Assembly (NCBI GenBank): GCA_036747295.1
Contig: DAIOCN010000010.1
Span: forward strand, 1 to 64,000
Length of the DNA stretch: 64,000 bases
Direction of reading: 5' to 3'
Source of the DNA: UBA4736 sp002404015
GTDB lineage: Bacteria; Chloroflexota; Dormibacteria; Dormibacterales; Dormibacteraceae
The translations under genes and the position numbers were made by a program. Each line of letters opens with the position of its first letter. Position 1 is the stretch's first letter. Below are positions 18,991-26,794 of this stretch, piece after piece. Under the pieces are notes generated by a model that searched no databases, was not told where the DNA came from, and worked only from the letters and a program-made list of their open reading frames with translations.

Positions 18991-19667
18991 TGCCATCCGC
19001 TCCTGCGGTCGGCGCGGGTCCCGGGGCGCCTTCGGCCCGGACCAAGGTGCGCCGCCACCCGGAGCGGGCGACCTACGATCGGGCCGCGGTCGAGGCGATC
19101 CTCGACGAGGCGCTGATCTGCCACCTAGGGATCGCCGAGGGCGGCACGCCCTACGCCATCCCCACGATGTACGCTCGCCTCGGCGACGTCATCTACATCC
19201 ACGGCTCGCCCGCCAGCCGGATGCTCGGCACCGCCAAGGGTGCCCCGGAGGTCTGCCTGACGGTGACCTTGCTGGACGGGTTGGTGATGGCGCGCTCCGC
19301 CTTCAACCACTCCATGAACTACCGGTCGGTGATGGTCCTCGGCAGGGCCGAGGAAGTGACGGACCGGGCGGAGAAGATGATCGCCTTCCGGGCTCTCCTA
19401 AACCACGTCTGCAGGGGTCGCTGGGAGGACATCAGGCAGCCGTCCGTCAAGGAGCTCAAGGCCACGCTGGTGCTCAAGCTGCGCCTCGACGAGGTCTCGG
19501 CCAAGCTCCGGATCGGAGGCCCCAAGGACCCGGAAGAGGACCTCGCGCTCGCCGCCTGGGCGGGGGAGATCCCGCTGCGGACGGTGCCCCAGCCCCCCGT
19601 CTCGGCGGCCGACCGTCCGGTGCCCGCCTACGCCACCTCCTACCGGCGGCCGGGTTGGGGCTCCTGA
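18978..19667 (+). CDS. Pyridoxamine 5'-phosphate oxidase-fold flavoprotein
   Basis: Split-barrel FMN (or F420) binding protein of 229 aa from ATG 18978. Seen: HPERATYDRAAVEAILDEAL, LICHLGIAEGGTPYAIPTMY, VIYIHGSPASRML and NHSMNYRSVMVLGRAEEV, typical of the PPOX/NimA-like group that lacks the full PdxH substrate motif. The C-terminal tail (ending PAYATSYRRPGWGS) is Pro-rich. The frame is open upstream to GTG 18927, but those codons overlap the 32-aa ORF and look unconserved. Divergence from a MocR regulator suggests a link to vitamin B6 or amine metabolism, but this fold also covers general flavin reductases and nitroimidazole-resistance proteins. Confidence 0.8.
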   Translation: MVAVVPSAPAVGAGPGAPSARTKVRRHPERATYDRAAVEAILDEALICHLGIAEGGTPYAIPTMYARLGDVIYIHGSPASRMLGTAKGAPEVCLTVTLLDGLVMARSAFNHSMNYRSVMVLGRAEEVTDRAEKMIAFRALLNHVCRGRWEDIRQPSVKELKATLVLKLRLDEVSAKLRIGGPKDPEEDLALAAWAGEIPLRTVPQPPVSAADRPVPAYATSYRRPGWGS

Positions 19668-19699
19668 AGAGCGCCTGACGGAGGTATCCTCGCCACGGA

Positions 19700-20143
19700 A
19701 TGGAGACGCTCACCGACACCGAGCTGCACGCCTGGTTCGGACTGCTCCAGGCCCATTCCAACCTGACGCGCCAGTTGGACGAAGCGCTCCTGCGCGGGCA
19801 CCGGGTCTCGCTGGGCGGCCACATGGTGCTGTTCCGGATTGCCGCGGCGGGCGGCCGGATGCGGATGTCCGAGCTGGCTGAGATCATCCTCCTCAGCCCG
19901 AGCGGAGCCTCCCGGCTGGTGGACCGCCTGGTCGGGGATGGGCTGGTCGAGCGCCTGCCCTGCCCCGGTGACGGGCGCGCGATCCACGCGGCTATCACGC
20001 CGGCCGGGCGGCGCCTGCTGAAACAGGCGGAGCGCACGTACGAGGCCGAGGTCCGGCGCCTCTTCCTCGAGCACGTGTCGGCGGCCGAGGTCGAGCTCCT
20101 GGCCGGACTCTGGCCGCGCATCGCGCCCTCCTGCTCGCGCTGA
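19700..20143 (+). CDS. MarR family transcriptional regulator
   Basis: Winged-helix repressor-type protein of 147 aa. Seen: N-terminal dimerisation helix (LQAHSNLTRQLDEALL), recognition helix region MSELAEIILLSPSGASRLVDRL, the wing with the conserved DGRAIHAAITPAGRRLL (D and R of the family wing motif), and a C-terminal helix. ATG 19700 has a TATCCT box nine bases upstream, so the leader is two or three bases at most. It follows the PPOX gene by 32 bases and may be read with it. No paired operator was recognised nearby. Ligand unknown. Confidence 0.88.
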   Translation: METLTDTELHAWFGLLQAHSNLTRQLDEALLRGHRVSLGGHMVLFRIAAAGGRMRMSELAEIILLSPSGASRLVDRLVGDGLVERLPCPGDGRAIHAAITPAGRRLLKQAERTYEAEVRRLFLEHVSAAEVELLAGLWPRIAPSCSR

Positions 20144-20155
20144 GCACTCTGCCCG

Positions 20156-20336
20156 AGCAGGCCGTTGAAAAAGGAATCGACGGTGCTTCGGCGCTTATGC
20201 GGCCCACCTCCGTCGTTGCCTCCTGCGATCCTCGCGACTTGTATTTTCAATACGCTTTGCTCCGGTTCTCGAAGGCGCCTAGGATCTGGGCCACCTGGCC
20301 ACCGAATCCCTCGCCGACCTTTTTCAACACCCTGCT
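20156..20336. mobile_element. MITE-like element with 19-bp terminal inverted repeats
   Basis: AGCAGGCCGTTGAAAAAGG (20156-20174) and CCTTTTTCAACACCCTGCT (20318-20336) are inverted copies matching at 17 of 19 positions. The 181-bp interior has no ORF worth calling and contains small palindromes (GTATT/AATAC at 20241-20253; CGACGG with CCGTCG). Ends containing GTTGAAAAAGG are typical of some DDE-transposase insertion sequences, so this is probably a non-autonomous derivative or the remnant of one. A target-site duplication is not evident. It fills most of the 257-base gap between the MarR gene and the lysozyme-like gene. Confidence 0.55.
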
Positions 20337-20400
20337 GGCCTCGGTGGACCCGGGCTAAGGGGGAGCGAACGAACGGCCCGGCTGCTAGGCTGGCCAGGCT

Positions 20401-21252
20401 TTGCTGCGGGTGGCACTGCTGTGCCTCGCCCTCTTGGCGACGGCCCAGCCGGCGTACGCCGCGGGGGACCCGACGGTTCCGGCCCCGGGTGACCTGGGCT
20501 CCGTGATGTCAGAGGAGGACCAGGTCCGCCAGGAGATGGCGAACGCCTCCCAGGAGATCACGGACCTCAACCTGCGCATCGCGGGCCTCGAGCGCTCGAT
20601 CGCGGCGACCGATGTCCGGATATCCCAGGAGCGAGGAGAGGCGCGGGTCCTGGCCCGCTTGATCTACTCGCAGCCGGACTCCGCGCTGGGCTACCTGGCC
20701 CAGTCCCGCTCCCTGGCCGATGCCTTGACCCGGGCGGCCGACTTGAGCTCGGCCGGCGAGCGCGCGACCTCGACCAAGAAGGCCCTGGTTCGCGACCTGG
20801 CGGCATTCCGGACGCAGAGCGACCAGCTGCAGGTGCAGCGCGCCCGCCAGGAGGCGCTCAAAGCGCGCCTGGAGGCGGCCTTCGCAAAGCTCGTTGTGCA
20901 GGCGGTCGCCATCCGCGCCGCCGAGGCCCCGCCGCCGCCGCCCGCGCCGCCGGTGGCCACCCGCGTCGACCCGGCCAACGTGGGCCCGATGCAGGACCTC
21001 ATCAGGCAGGCCTTCGCGCCGCTGGGGGCGGGGGCCCAGGCCTGGGCGCTGCGCATCGCAAGGTGCGAGTCGCAGTACAACCCCTACGCCGTGAACCGGT
21101 CCAGCGGCGCTGCCGGCCTGTTCCAGTTCCTGGCCACGACCTGGGCCGGCACGCCCCAGCACGCATCCTCGCCGTTCGACCCGACCGCCAACTCCCAGGC
21201 GGCGGCCTGGCTCTACCAGAAATACGGCGCCGGCCAGTGGTCCTGCCGCTGA
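20401..21252 (+). CDS. Secreted coiled-coil protein with C-terminal lysozyme-like (transglycosylase) domain
   Basis: Exported protein of 283 aa. Seen: signal peptide (residues 1-20, ending AQPAYA-A), a long coiled coil (about 38-165: EEDQVRQEMANASQEI onward), a Pro-rich hinge (PPPPPAPP) and a C-terminal SLT/resuscitation-factor-like domain with the putative catalytic Glu in ARCESQYNPYAVN, then SSGAAGLFQFLATTWAGTP and a conserved end YGAGQWSC. The architecture resembles secreted muralytic enzymes of Gram-positive-type envelopes, where the coiled coil mediates autoinhibition or partner binding. TTG 20401 is the likely start; GTG 20410 is possible. Role inferred: local peptidoglycan cleavage during growth or division. 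Confidence 0.82.
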   Translation: MLRVALLCLALLATAQPAYAAGDPTVPAPGDLGSVMSEEDQVRQEMANASQEITDLNLRIAGLERSIAATDVRISQERGEARVLARLIYSQPDSALGYLAQSRSLADALTRAADLSSAGERATSTKKALVRDLAAFRTQSDQLQVQRARQEALKARLEAAFAKLVVQAVAIRAAEAPPPPPAPPVATRVDPANVGPMQDLIRQAFAPLGAGAQAWALRIARCESQYNPYAVNRSSGAAGLFQFLATTWAGTPQHASSPFDPTANSQAAAWLYQKYGAGQWSCR

Positions 21253-21263
21253 CTCCGGCGCGT

Positions 21264-21269
21264 TAACGT
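21264..21269 (+). promoter_or_regulatory. -10 box for leaderless SDR transcript
   Basis: TAACGT is followed by seven bases and the ATG at 21277. It sits in the 24-base gap after the lysozyme-like gene, so the SDR gene probably has its own start without a 5' leader. Confidence 0.45.
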
Positions 21270-21276
21270 TCCCGGA

Positions 21277-22083
21277 ATGGAGCTTGCCGGCCAGGTTGCG
21301 GTGATCACCGGCGGGGCGAGCGGGATCGGCCGCGCCACCGCCCTGGCCATGGCCAGGCGAGGCGCCGACGTCGTAATCGCGGACGTCAACGACGACCGCA
21401 TGCGGGAGACCGTGTCCGAAGTCGAGGTGCTGGGGCGGCGCGCCCTCGGGGTCCGCTGCGACGTATCCCGGGACGCCGACGTGGAGCGCTTGGCCGCCAC
21501 CTCGATCCGGGAGCTGGGCCGGGTCGACCTGCTGATGAACAACGCCGGCGTCGTGGCGGGAGGGCCGATCGAGCAGATCGACATGGCCACCTGGGACTGG
21601 ATCATCGGCATCAACCTTCTGGGCCCGGTGCGCGGTGTGCGCGCCTTCCTGCCCCACATGCTGGAGCGAGGCAGTGGCTATATCGTGAACACCGCCTCGT
21701 TCGCCGGGCTGGTCGCCCACAACCCGCTCAGCATTCCCTACGACACAACGAAGCACGGCGTGGTCGGCCTGTCCGCCGGGCTGGCCCTGTACCTGAAGCC
21801 GAAGGGGATCGGCGTGAGCGTCGTGTGCCCCGGCTACATCCAGACCAACCTGCCGGAGAACTATCGGTTCGTCGGCCTCCCGGATAGCGGCGTCGGCCCC
21901 GCCCGCGTGCCCGACCAGACCCACCTGCCAGAAGACCTCGCCGACAAGATCGTGGAGGCGGTCGAGGCGGAGCGCTTCCTGGTCCTCAGCCAGCCCGAGC
22001 ACAAAGACGTGGTGGTCCGCCGCTGGCAGGACATCGACCGCCACATCGCCCGCCAGCTCGAGATCCTCGCCCAGCAGCCGTAG
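21277..22083 (+). CDS. SDR family NAD(P)-dependent oxidoreductase
   Basis: Short-chain dehydrogenase of 268 aa. Seen: TGGASGIGRATALAMARRGA cofactor loop with an acidic residue after strand 2 (VIADVND, suggesting NAD rather than NADP), MNNAGVV, catalytic Ser and Tyr-x3-Lys in NTASFAGLVAHNPLSIPYDTTKHG, and VVCPGYIQTNL. The C-terminal 60 residues (starting PDQTHLPEDLADKIVEAVE) are typical of SDRs annotated in lipid or ketone metabolism. ATG 21277 follows a TAACGT box by seven bases. Substrate unknown. The methyltransferase gene downstream begins 27 bases after its stop, so co-transcription is possible. Confidence 0.85.
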   Translation: MELAGQVAVITGGASGIGRATALAMARRGADVVIADVNDDRMRETVSEVEVLGRRALGVRCDVSRDADVERLAATSIRELGRVDLLMNNAGVVAGGPIEQIDMATWDWIIGINLLGPVRGVRAFLPHMLERGSGYIVNTASFAGLVAHNPLSIPYDTTKHGVVGLSAGLALYLKPKGIGVSVVCPGYIQTNLPENYRFVGLPDSGVGPARVPDQTHLPEDLADKIVEAVEAERFLVLSQPEHKDVVVRRWQDIDRHIARQLEILAQQP

Positions 22084-22110
22084 TGCCCTGCCCCGGACAC
22101 AGCTGATCCA

Positions 22111-22725
22111 TTGGAAGCGCGCCTCCTGGCGGCCGCCCGCGCGGCCACCGGCTTCCTGCTCGAGACGGAGGGCTTCGCCCTGTACGCGGCGGGGCTCCGG
22201 GCCGGCCGGATGGGGCCTCTGCTCGAGATCGGTTCCTATTGCGGCAAGTCCGCCGTTTACCTCGGCGCCGCGGCCCGGGCGACCGGCGCTCTGCTCTTCT
22301 CGGTCGACCACCACCGGGGCTCCGAAGAGCAGCAGCCGGGGCAGGAGTACTTCGACCCCCAGCTGGCAGGGCCGGACGGCCGGATCGACTCGCTGCCGCA
22401 CTTCCGGCAGACAATCGCCGAGTCCGGGCTGGAAGACGTGGTGATCGCCGTGGTGGGCGACTCGCGCGCGGTCGCCGCGGCCTGGCGCACCCCACTGGGC
22501 CTGGTGTTCGTGGACGGCAGCCACACCGAGGCCGCGGCGACGGCCGACTACGAGGGCTGGGCGCCCAACCTCCTAGCTGGCGGCCTCCTGGTCGTCCACG
22601 ACGTTTTCGAGGACCCCGCCAAGGGCGGCCAGGCGCCCTTCCACGTCGTGCAGCGGGCGCTCGGCTCGGGGCAGTTCCACGAGGTTTCCGCGACGGCCTC
22701 GCTCCGGGTGCTTGAAAAGGCCTGA
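22111..22725 (+). CDS. Class I SAM-dependent methyltransferase
   Basis: Methyltransferase of the cephalosporin-hydroxylase/Methyltransf_24-like group, 204 aa. Seen: SAM-binding motif I LLEIGSYCGKSAVYLGAAA, acidic motif II region LLFSVDHHRGSEEQQPG, and motif IV-like LGLVFVDGSHTEAA followed by LLAGGLLVVHDVF. It starts with TTG 22111; no strong Shine-Dalgarno. Its last 153 bases lie antisense to the 3' end of the toroid gene on the other strand; the methyltransferase motifs continue to the end (ATASLRVLEK), so its C-terminus is credible. Its neighbours suggest work on a lipid-linked or glycosylated metabolite, but the acceptor is unknown. Confidence 0.8.
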   Translation: MEARLLAAARAATGFLLETEGFALYAAGLRAGRMGPLLEIGSYCGKSAVYLGAAARATGALLFSVDHHRGSEEQQPGQEYFDPQLAGPDGRIDSLPHFRQTIAESGLEDVVIAVVGDSRAVAAAWRTPLGLVFVDGSHTEAAATADYEGWAPNLLAGGLLVVHDVFEDPAKGGQAPFHVVQRALGSGQFHEVSATASLRVLEKA

Positions 22726-23706
22726 GCAGCGGCTCTCGGCGCAGAGCGCGTCGGCGGCCAGCAGGACCGAGGCGGAGGTCCAGGTCGGGCGCTCCTCCGG
22801 CCAGAGCTCGCCCTCGGGAAAGGTGACGCCGGTCCAGTAATGGCCGTCCTCGCCGCGCAGGTGGCCGATCCAGGAGAATACGCGGCGGGCCTGGCCGGTA
22901 CGCCCGATCGCGTCCAGCGCCAGCACCAGCTCGCAGGTCTCGGCCACGGTCACCCAGGGCCGGTCGGAGACACAGCGGACGCCCAGCCCGGGGACCACGA
23001 ACTCCTCCCAGCGGGCCTCCAGCCGGGCGTCGGCGGCCTCACCCCTGACTGCACCCGCCAGCACCGGGTAATACCAGTCCATGGCGTAGCGATCCTTGGG
23101 CTCAAAGCTCTCCGGGCGCGTGGCCAGGGCATCGCCGAGCAGGCGCTGGGCGGTCAGCCAGCGGGTGCGGCTGTGGCCGAGGCAGCGCGCGATGGCGAGC
23201 GCGCACTCCAGGCTCTTCAGGATCGACGCCGACGACGTGATCAGCGCACCCGGCCAGGCCCGGCCCGCGGAATCGCGCGCCCACTGCACCTCGCCCCCCG
23301 GCCGCTGGAGCTCCAGCACGAACTCGACGGCGCGCTCCACCACCGGCCAGATGGCGACCAGGAAGGCGCAGTCGGCGGTCGCCAGGAAGTGATGCCAGGC
23401 GCCGGTCGCCACGTAGGCGCAGAAGTTGGCGTCGGTGCTGGCGTCCTCCACAGCTCCCCCGCGGTAGGCAGCCGCCCAGGAGCCGTCGGCCCGCTGGCCC
23501 GCCGCCAGCCAGGCGTAGGCGCGCTCGGCCGCGGAGTGGAGGCCGCCGACGTCGAGCGCCATCGCCGCCTCGACGTGGTTCCAGGGATCGACGTGCCGGC
23601 CGCCCTCCCAAGGGATGGCCCCATCCGGCTGCTGCAGGGACGCGATCGCGCGGGCGGTGGCCCGGCACTCCTCGGCGCTGAAGAGCCCCGGGATCTCAGG
23701 CGGCAA
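22573..23706 (-). CDS. Squalene-cyclase-like alpha/alpha-toroid protein
   Basis: Protein of 377 aa with prenyltransferase/squalene-oxidocyclase-type repeats: IASLQQPDGAIPW, DPWNHVEAAMALDVGG, YAWLAAGQRADGSW, VEFVLELQRPGGEVQWARD, AWPGALITSSASILKSLECAL, and PTWTSASVLLAADAL. It lacks the DXDD acid motif of triterpene cyclases, so cyclisation of squalene is unlikely. ATG 23706 overlaps the upstream methyltransferase by 11 bases, making it the last gene of a three-gene operon. The reading frame runs about 45 codons past the family's usual end (near SGLF), antisense to the methyltransferase at 22111-22725; that tail is probably the result of a lost stop. Function unknown; a glycolipid or terpenoid-related role is inferred from neighbours. 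Confidence 0.75.
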   Translation of the reverse strand: MPPEIPGLFSAEECRATARAIASLQQPDGAIPWEGGRHVDPWNHVEAAMALDVGGLHSAAERAYAWLAAGQRADGSWAAAYRGGAVEDASTDANFCAYVATGAWHHFLATADCAFLVAIWPVVERAVEFVLELQRPGGEVQWARDSAGRAWPGALITSSASILKSLECALAIARCLGHSRTRWLTAQRLLGDALATRPESFEPKDRYAMDWYYPVLAGAVRGEAADARLEARWEEFVVPGLGVRCVSDRPWVTVAETCELVLALDAIGRTGQARRVFSWIGHLRGEDGHYWTGVTFPEGELWPEERPTWTSASVLLAADALCAESRCSGLFKHPERGRRGNLVELPRAERPLHDVEGRLAALGGVLENVVDDQEAAS

Positions 23707-24403
23707 GGTATGCCACGAAGCTCTTGCCGAGCAGAGGGTTGAGACCCCGCTCGAGGCGGCGCAGCGCGGGGTTGGGCCGCACGATGTCCCAGACCAGCAG
23801 CCGGTGGTACTGCCGGGGCAGGAAGGCCGACTCGTTGCGGACGCCGCAGGCGCACTTGAGCCACCAGTAGGGCGCGTGCAGCGCGTGCGCGTGAGAGGTG
23901 CCCACGACCCGCAGGCCGGTGGCCTCCAGCTTGGCGCGCAGGTCGGCGGCCCGGTAGATCCGGACGTGGCCGCCGGGGTTGCCGTGGTAGTCGTCCGAGA
24001 GCGCCCAGCAGACCTGCTCCGGGAACCAGCGGGGGACGCTCACGGCCGCGCTGCCCCCTGGCCTGAGCACGCGCGCCACCTCGCGCATGGCCCGCGCGTC
24101 ATCGGGGATGTGCTCGAAGACCTCGGAGACCACGACATGGTCGAAGGCGCCGTCTGGAAACGGGAGCCGCAGCGCGTCCGCGCGGACCGCGCCAAAGCGG
24201 GCGGCGGCGGGCGCCTGGCCGGCTTCGGCCATGGCCCCCAGCGTGCCCAGCGCTTGCCGGAGGTCGGCCTCCAGGAGGTCGGCGCAGACCACGTGGGCGC
24301 CCCGCCGGAAGGCTTCGAAGGCGTGCCGCCCGGGACCCGAGCCGAGGTCGAGCAGCCGCGAGCCCGGCCGCACCCCCAGCCGGTCGAAGTCGACTGTCAG
24401 CAC
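23696..24403 (-). CDS. Class I SAM-dependent methyltransferase (Methyltransf_11 type)
   Basis: Small-molecule methyltransferase of 235 aa. Seen: motif I SRLLDLGSGPGRHAFEAF, VVCADLLEADLRQAL, LPFPDGAFDHVVVSEVFEHI (typical of the UbiE-like group), and REVARVLRPGGSAAVSVP. The C-terminal part (HAHALHAPYWWLKCACG and LNPLLGKSFVAYLA) is characteristic of a subgroup found beside GT4 glycosyltransferases. Start: GTG 24403, which overlaps the glycosyltransferase stop by seven bases; the open frame continues upstream to 24742, but that part is antisense-like junk inside the glycosyltransferase gene. Part of a GT4-MT-toroid operon. Acceptor unknown. Confidence 0.82.
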   Translation of the reverse strand: MLTVDFDRLGVRPGSRLLDLGSGPGRHAFEAFRRGAHVVCADLLEADLRQALGTLGAMAEAGQAPAAARFGAVRADALRLPFPDGAFDHVVVSEVFEHIPDDARAMREVARVLRPGGSAAVSVPRWFPEQVCWALSDDYHGNPGGHVRIYRAADLRAKLEATGLRVVGTSHAHALHAPYWWLKCACGVRNESAFLPRQYHRLLVWDIVRPNPALRRLERGLNPLLGKSFVAYLAA

Positions 24404-25605
24404 GCCATCGACTCGCGGTACAGCTCGACCGTCCGCTCGGCGGCCCGCCGCCAGCTGAAACGCTCGAGGACGCGGGCCCGCCCGCTGCGCCCGGTCCGCG
24501 ACCGCAGATCGGGGTCCTCCAGCATCCGCCCGATGGCCGCGGCCAGCGCCCCAGCGTCTCCCGGCGGCACCAGCAGCCCGGAGTCGCCGTCCCGGCCCAC
24601 GACCTCGGGCAGCGCGCCGGCGGTCGTTGCCACCACCGGGACGGCGCACGCCATCGCCTCGACCGCGGGCAGCGAGAAGCCCTCGTAGAGGGAGGGCACG
24701 ACCGCCACCTCGGCGCCCGCGTAGAGCTCGACCAGCTCGCACTCCGGCAGGCCGTTCACGAAGCGGACCGAGCCGCCCAGCCCGAGCTCGCCGATCAGCC
24801 TGGCCACGGTTCCGCCCTCGCGCGGCTTGCCAACCACTACCAACTCGCTGTCCAGCCGCTCACGCCGGACTCGAGCCATAGCCTGGAGCAGGGGTACCAG
24901 GCCCTTGAGCGGTACGTCGGCACTGGCGGTGGCGACGACCCGGCCGGGGATCCGGGGGTGGGAGGCGAGGGGCCGGAAGATGGCCGAGTCGACCCCGTTC
25001 AGCACGACCGAGATCCGCTCCGGGCGGACGCCGATCTCGCGCAGTATCTCGTCGCGGGCCGCCTCGGAGACCGTGAGCAGCCGTTTCAGCCGGCGCGCGA
25101 CGCGCCCCTGCATCCTGGTGAAGCCGTACCAGCGGCGGAGCGCGACGCGGCGCTGCCAAGTCGCCTGGGCGAGCTCCAGCCGGCGGTCGACGGCGATCGG
25201 GTGGTGGATGGTCGCCAGCACCGGCAGGCCCGCTCGCTCGATACCAAGAAGACCGTAGCCGAGGCACTGGTTGTCGTGGACCACGTCGAACTCGGCTCGC
25301 CGCCGGTTCAGCTCGCGCCAGGCTCGCAGGCTGAAGGAGAGCGGCTCGGGAAACCCGGCGAGGCACATGCCGCCGAACTCGAGCAGATCGATGGCGTCTC
25401 GCAGCGGGCGCTGCCGCCGGAAGGGGTCCTCGGGCCGGTACAGGTCGAGGCTCTCCAACCGGCAAAGCGCCACCCCGGGGTCGAGCTCGGGGTAGGGCGG
25501 ACCCGACATCACCTCCACGTGGTGGCCGAGGGCCCCGAGCGCGCGGCTGAGCTGGCGGACGTACACGCCCTGGCCGCCCGAGTGGGGGTTGCCGCGATAC
25601 GTCAA
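24397..25605 (-). CDS. Glycosyltransferase family 4
   Basis: GT-B fold retaining glycosyltransferase of at least 402 aa, cytoplasmic or membrane-associated. Seen: N-terminal nucleotide-independent domain YRGNPHSGGQGVYVRQLSRA, FDVVHDNQCLGYGLLGI, LTVSEAARDEILREIG, the phosphate-binding turn GVDSAIFRPL, and C-terminal donor-binding signature PSLYEGFSLPAVEAMACAVP with the E-x7-E pair. Family homologues usually begin RIALLTYRGNP; those residues are encoded upstream by CTG CGA ATT GCA CTC, so translation may start at a CTG at 25620 instead of TTG 25605. It leads the operon with a methyltransferase and a toroid protein. Donor and acceptor sugars are not predictable. Confidence 0.88.
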   Translation of the reverse strand: MTYRGNPHSGGQGVYVRQLSRALGALGHHVEVMSGPPYPELDPGVALCRLESLDLYRPEDPFRRQRPLRDAIDLLEFGGMCLAGFPEPLSFSLRAWRELNRRRAEFDVVHDNQCLGYGLLGIERAGLPVLATIHHPIAVDRRLELAQATWQRRVALRRWYGFTRMQGRVARRLKRLLTVSEAARDEILREIGVRPERISVVLNGVDSAIFRPLASHPRIPGRVVATASADVPLKGLVPLLQAMARVRRERLDSELVVVGKPREGGTVARLIGELGLGGSVRFVNGLPECELVELYAGAEVAVVPSLYEGFSLPAVEAMACAVPVVATTAGALPEVVGRDGDSGLLVPPGDAGALAAAIGRMLEDPDLRSRTGRSGRARVLERFSWRRAAERTVELYRESMAC

Positions 25606-25738
25606 GAGTGCAATTCGCAGCGGATTAACTGATATCGAGGCGGTAGCTATCTTGAGTTCCCCGACGTAGACATCGCGTAAGAAAGATTGTAAGGCTGGAC
25701 GGGCTGATCAGCTGGTGCGCAGCACCCGGCGCGTTAAG

Positions 25739-26731
25739 ATGTGGCCGCCGATCCGGATCTTCCACAACTTCCCACCCACGTATCGGCGGCGCTCGCGGCG
25801 TTCCCGTCGCTCGCCGTACCGGTTCCTCAGCGCCGGGCTGCTCCTGCTCGCCCTCGTGCTTGCCGTGGTCCTGGTGGATAGGGGCTTGAGCCAGCCCAAG
25901 GCGGTCCGGGCGGCCCCGCCCCGCGGTGCGGCAGCGGCCGCCCCCAAGCCGGCGCCGGCCGCCGCCTCCGCTCAGCTGGCCGTCGCGGGGCTCGACCCCA
26001 GCGCCTGCCGGAGCTATCCGCCCACCTCGGGCGACCTCGGCAAGACCGTCTTCCTGGACCCCGGCCACGGCGGCGCCGACCCCGGAGCGGTCGGCGTGTC
26101 GGCCGGCAGCCAGGTCCTCGAGAAGGACGCCACCCTGGCGGTCGCCACCCAGCTGGCCACGATCCTGCGCGGGAGCGGCTACCGGGTCGTTCTGGCGCGG
26201 ACCCAGGACACGATGGTGACCCAGGTCACCGACGCGGACCTCGACCAGGGCTCGCTGCGGGCCAGCAGCGAGCGCCGCGACCTGCTGGCCCGCGTGGCCT
26301 GCGCGAACGCGTCGGGGGCCTCGGCGCTGCTGTCGATCCACTTCAACGGCTTCGATGACCCCAGCGTGGGCGGAGCCCAGGTCATCTACGACGCCGCGCG
26401 GCCTTTCGCCGCCCAGAACCAGAGGTTGGCCCAGCTCTCGCAGGCGGAGCTCGTGAAGGCGCTGGGGGTCGACGACCGAGGCACCCTGACCGACGACCAG
26501 CTGAACGCGCCCGCGCTGACCGATGCCGGCAGCTCCTACGGCCACCTCATCGAGCTGGGCCCGGCTCAGCCAGGCTGGCTCGACCAGCCGACGATCATGC
26601 CCGGCGCGCTGGCCGAGCCGCTCTTCGTCACGAATCCTCAGGAGGCCCAGCTGATCACGGGGGCCGTGGGCCAGAGACGCGTTGCGGGCGCGCTGGCTGC
26701 GGCAATGACGCAGTTCCTCGAAAAGCCCTAG
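25739..26731 (+). CDS. N-acetylmuramoyl-L-alanine amidase (Amidase_3)
   Basis: Zinc-dependent peptidoglycan amidase that cuts the bond between MurNAc and the stem peptide. ATG 25739 gives 330 aa; GTG 25715 would add eight residues. Seen: an unusually basic cytoplasmic N-terminus (RRRSRRSRRS), one membrane anchor or uncleaved signal (FLSAGLLLLALVLAVVLV), an Ala/Pro linker, then the catalytic domain with zinc ligands in LDPGHGGADPGAVG (His), LEKDATLAVA (Glu) and LLSIHFNGFDD (His) and a C-terminal catalytic Glu in GHLIELGPAQPGW. Likely membrane-anchored and facing the wall. It is followed by a lipoprotein gene with an AMIN-like domain, consistent with a wall-remodelling pair. Confidence 0.9.
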   Translation: MWPPIRIFHNFPPTYRRRSRRSRRSPYRFLSAGLLLLALVLAVVLVDRGLSQPKAVRAAPPRGAAAAAPKPAPAAASAQLAVAGLDPSACRSYPPTSGDLGKTVFLDPGHGGADPGAVGVSAGSQVLEKDATLAVATQLATILRGSGYRVVLARTQDTMVTQVTDADLDQGSLRASSERRDLLARVACANASGASALLSIHFNGFDDPSVGGAQVIYDAARPFAAQNQRLAQLSQAELVKALGVDDRGTLTDDQLNAPALTDAGSSYGHLIELGPAQPGWLDQPTIMPGALAEPLFVTNPQEAQLITGAVGQRRVAGALAAAMTQFLEKP

Positions 26732-26794
26732 CCAGTAACTCAGAGGCGGGCTTCGCGTTACATGGTCGGGGGAATCACGCGGAGGTACCGACCG

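Noticed and set aside
20509..22524. 671-codon minus-strand frame
   Set aside because: Spans three plus-strand genes with recognisable domains, including their gaps; no family motif.
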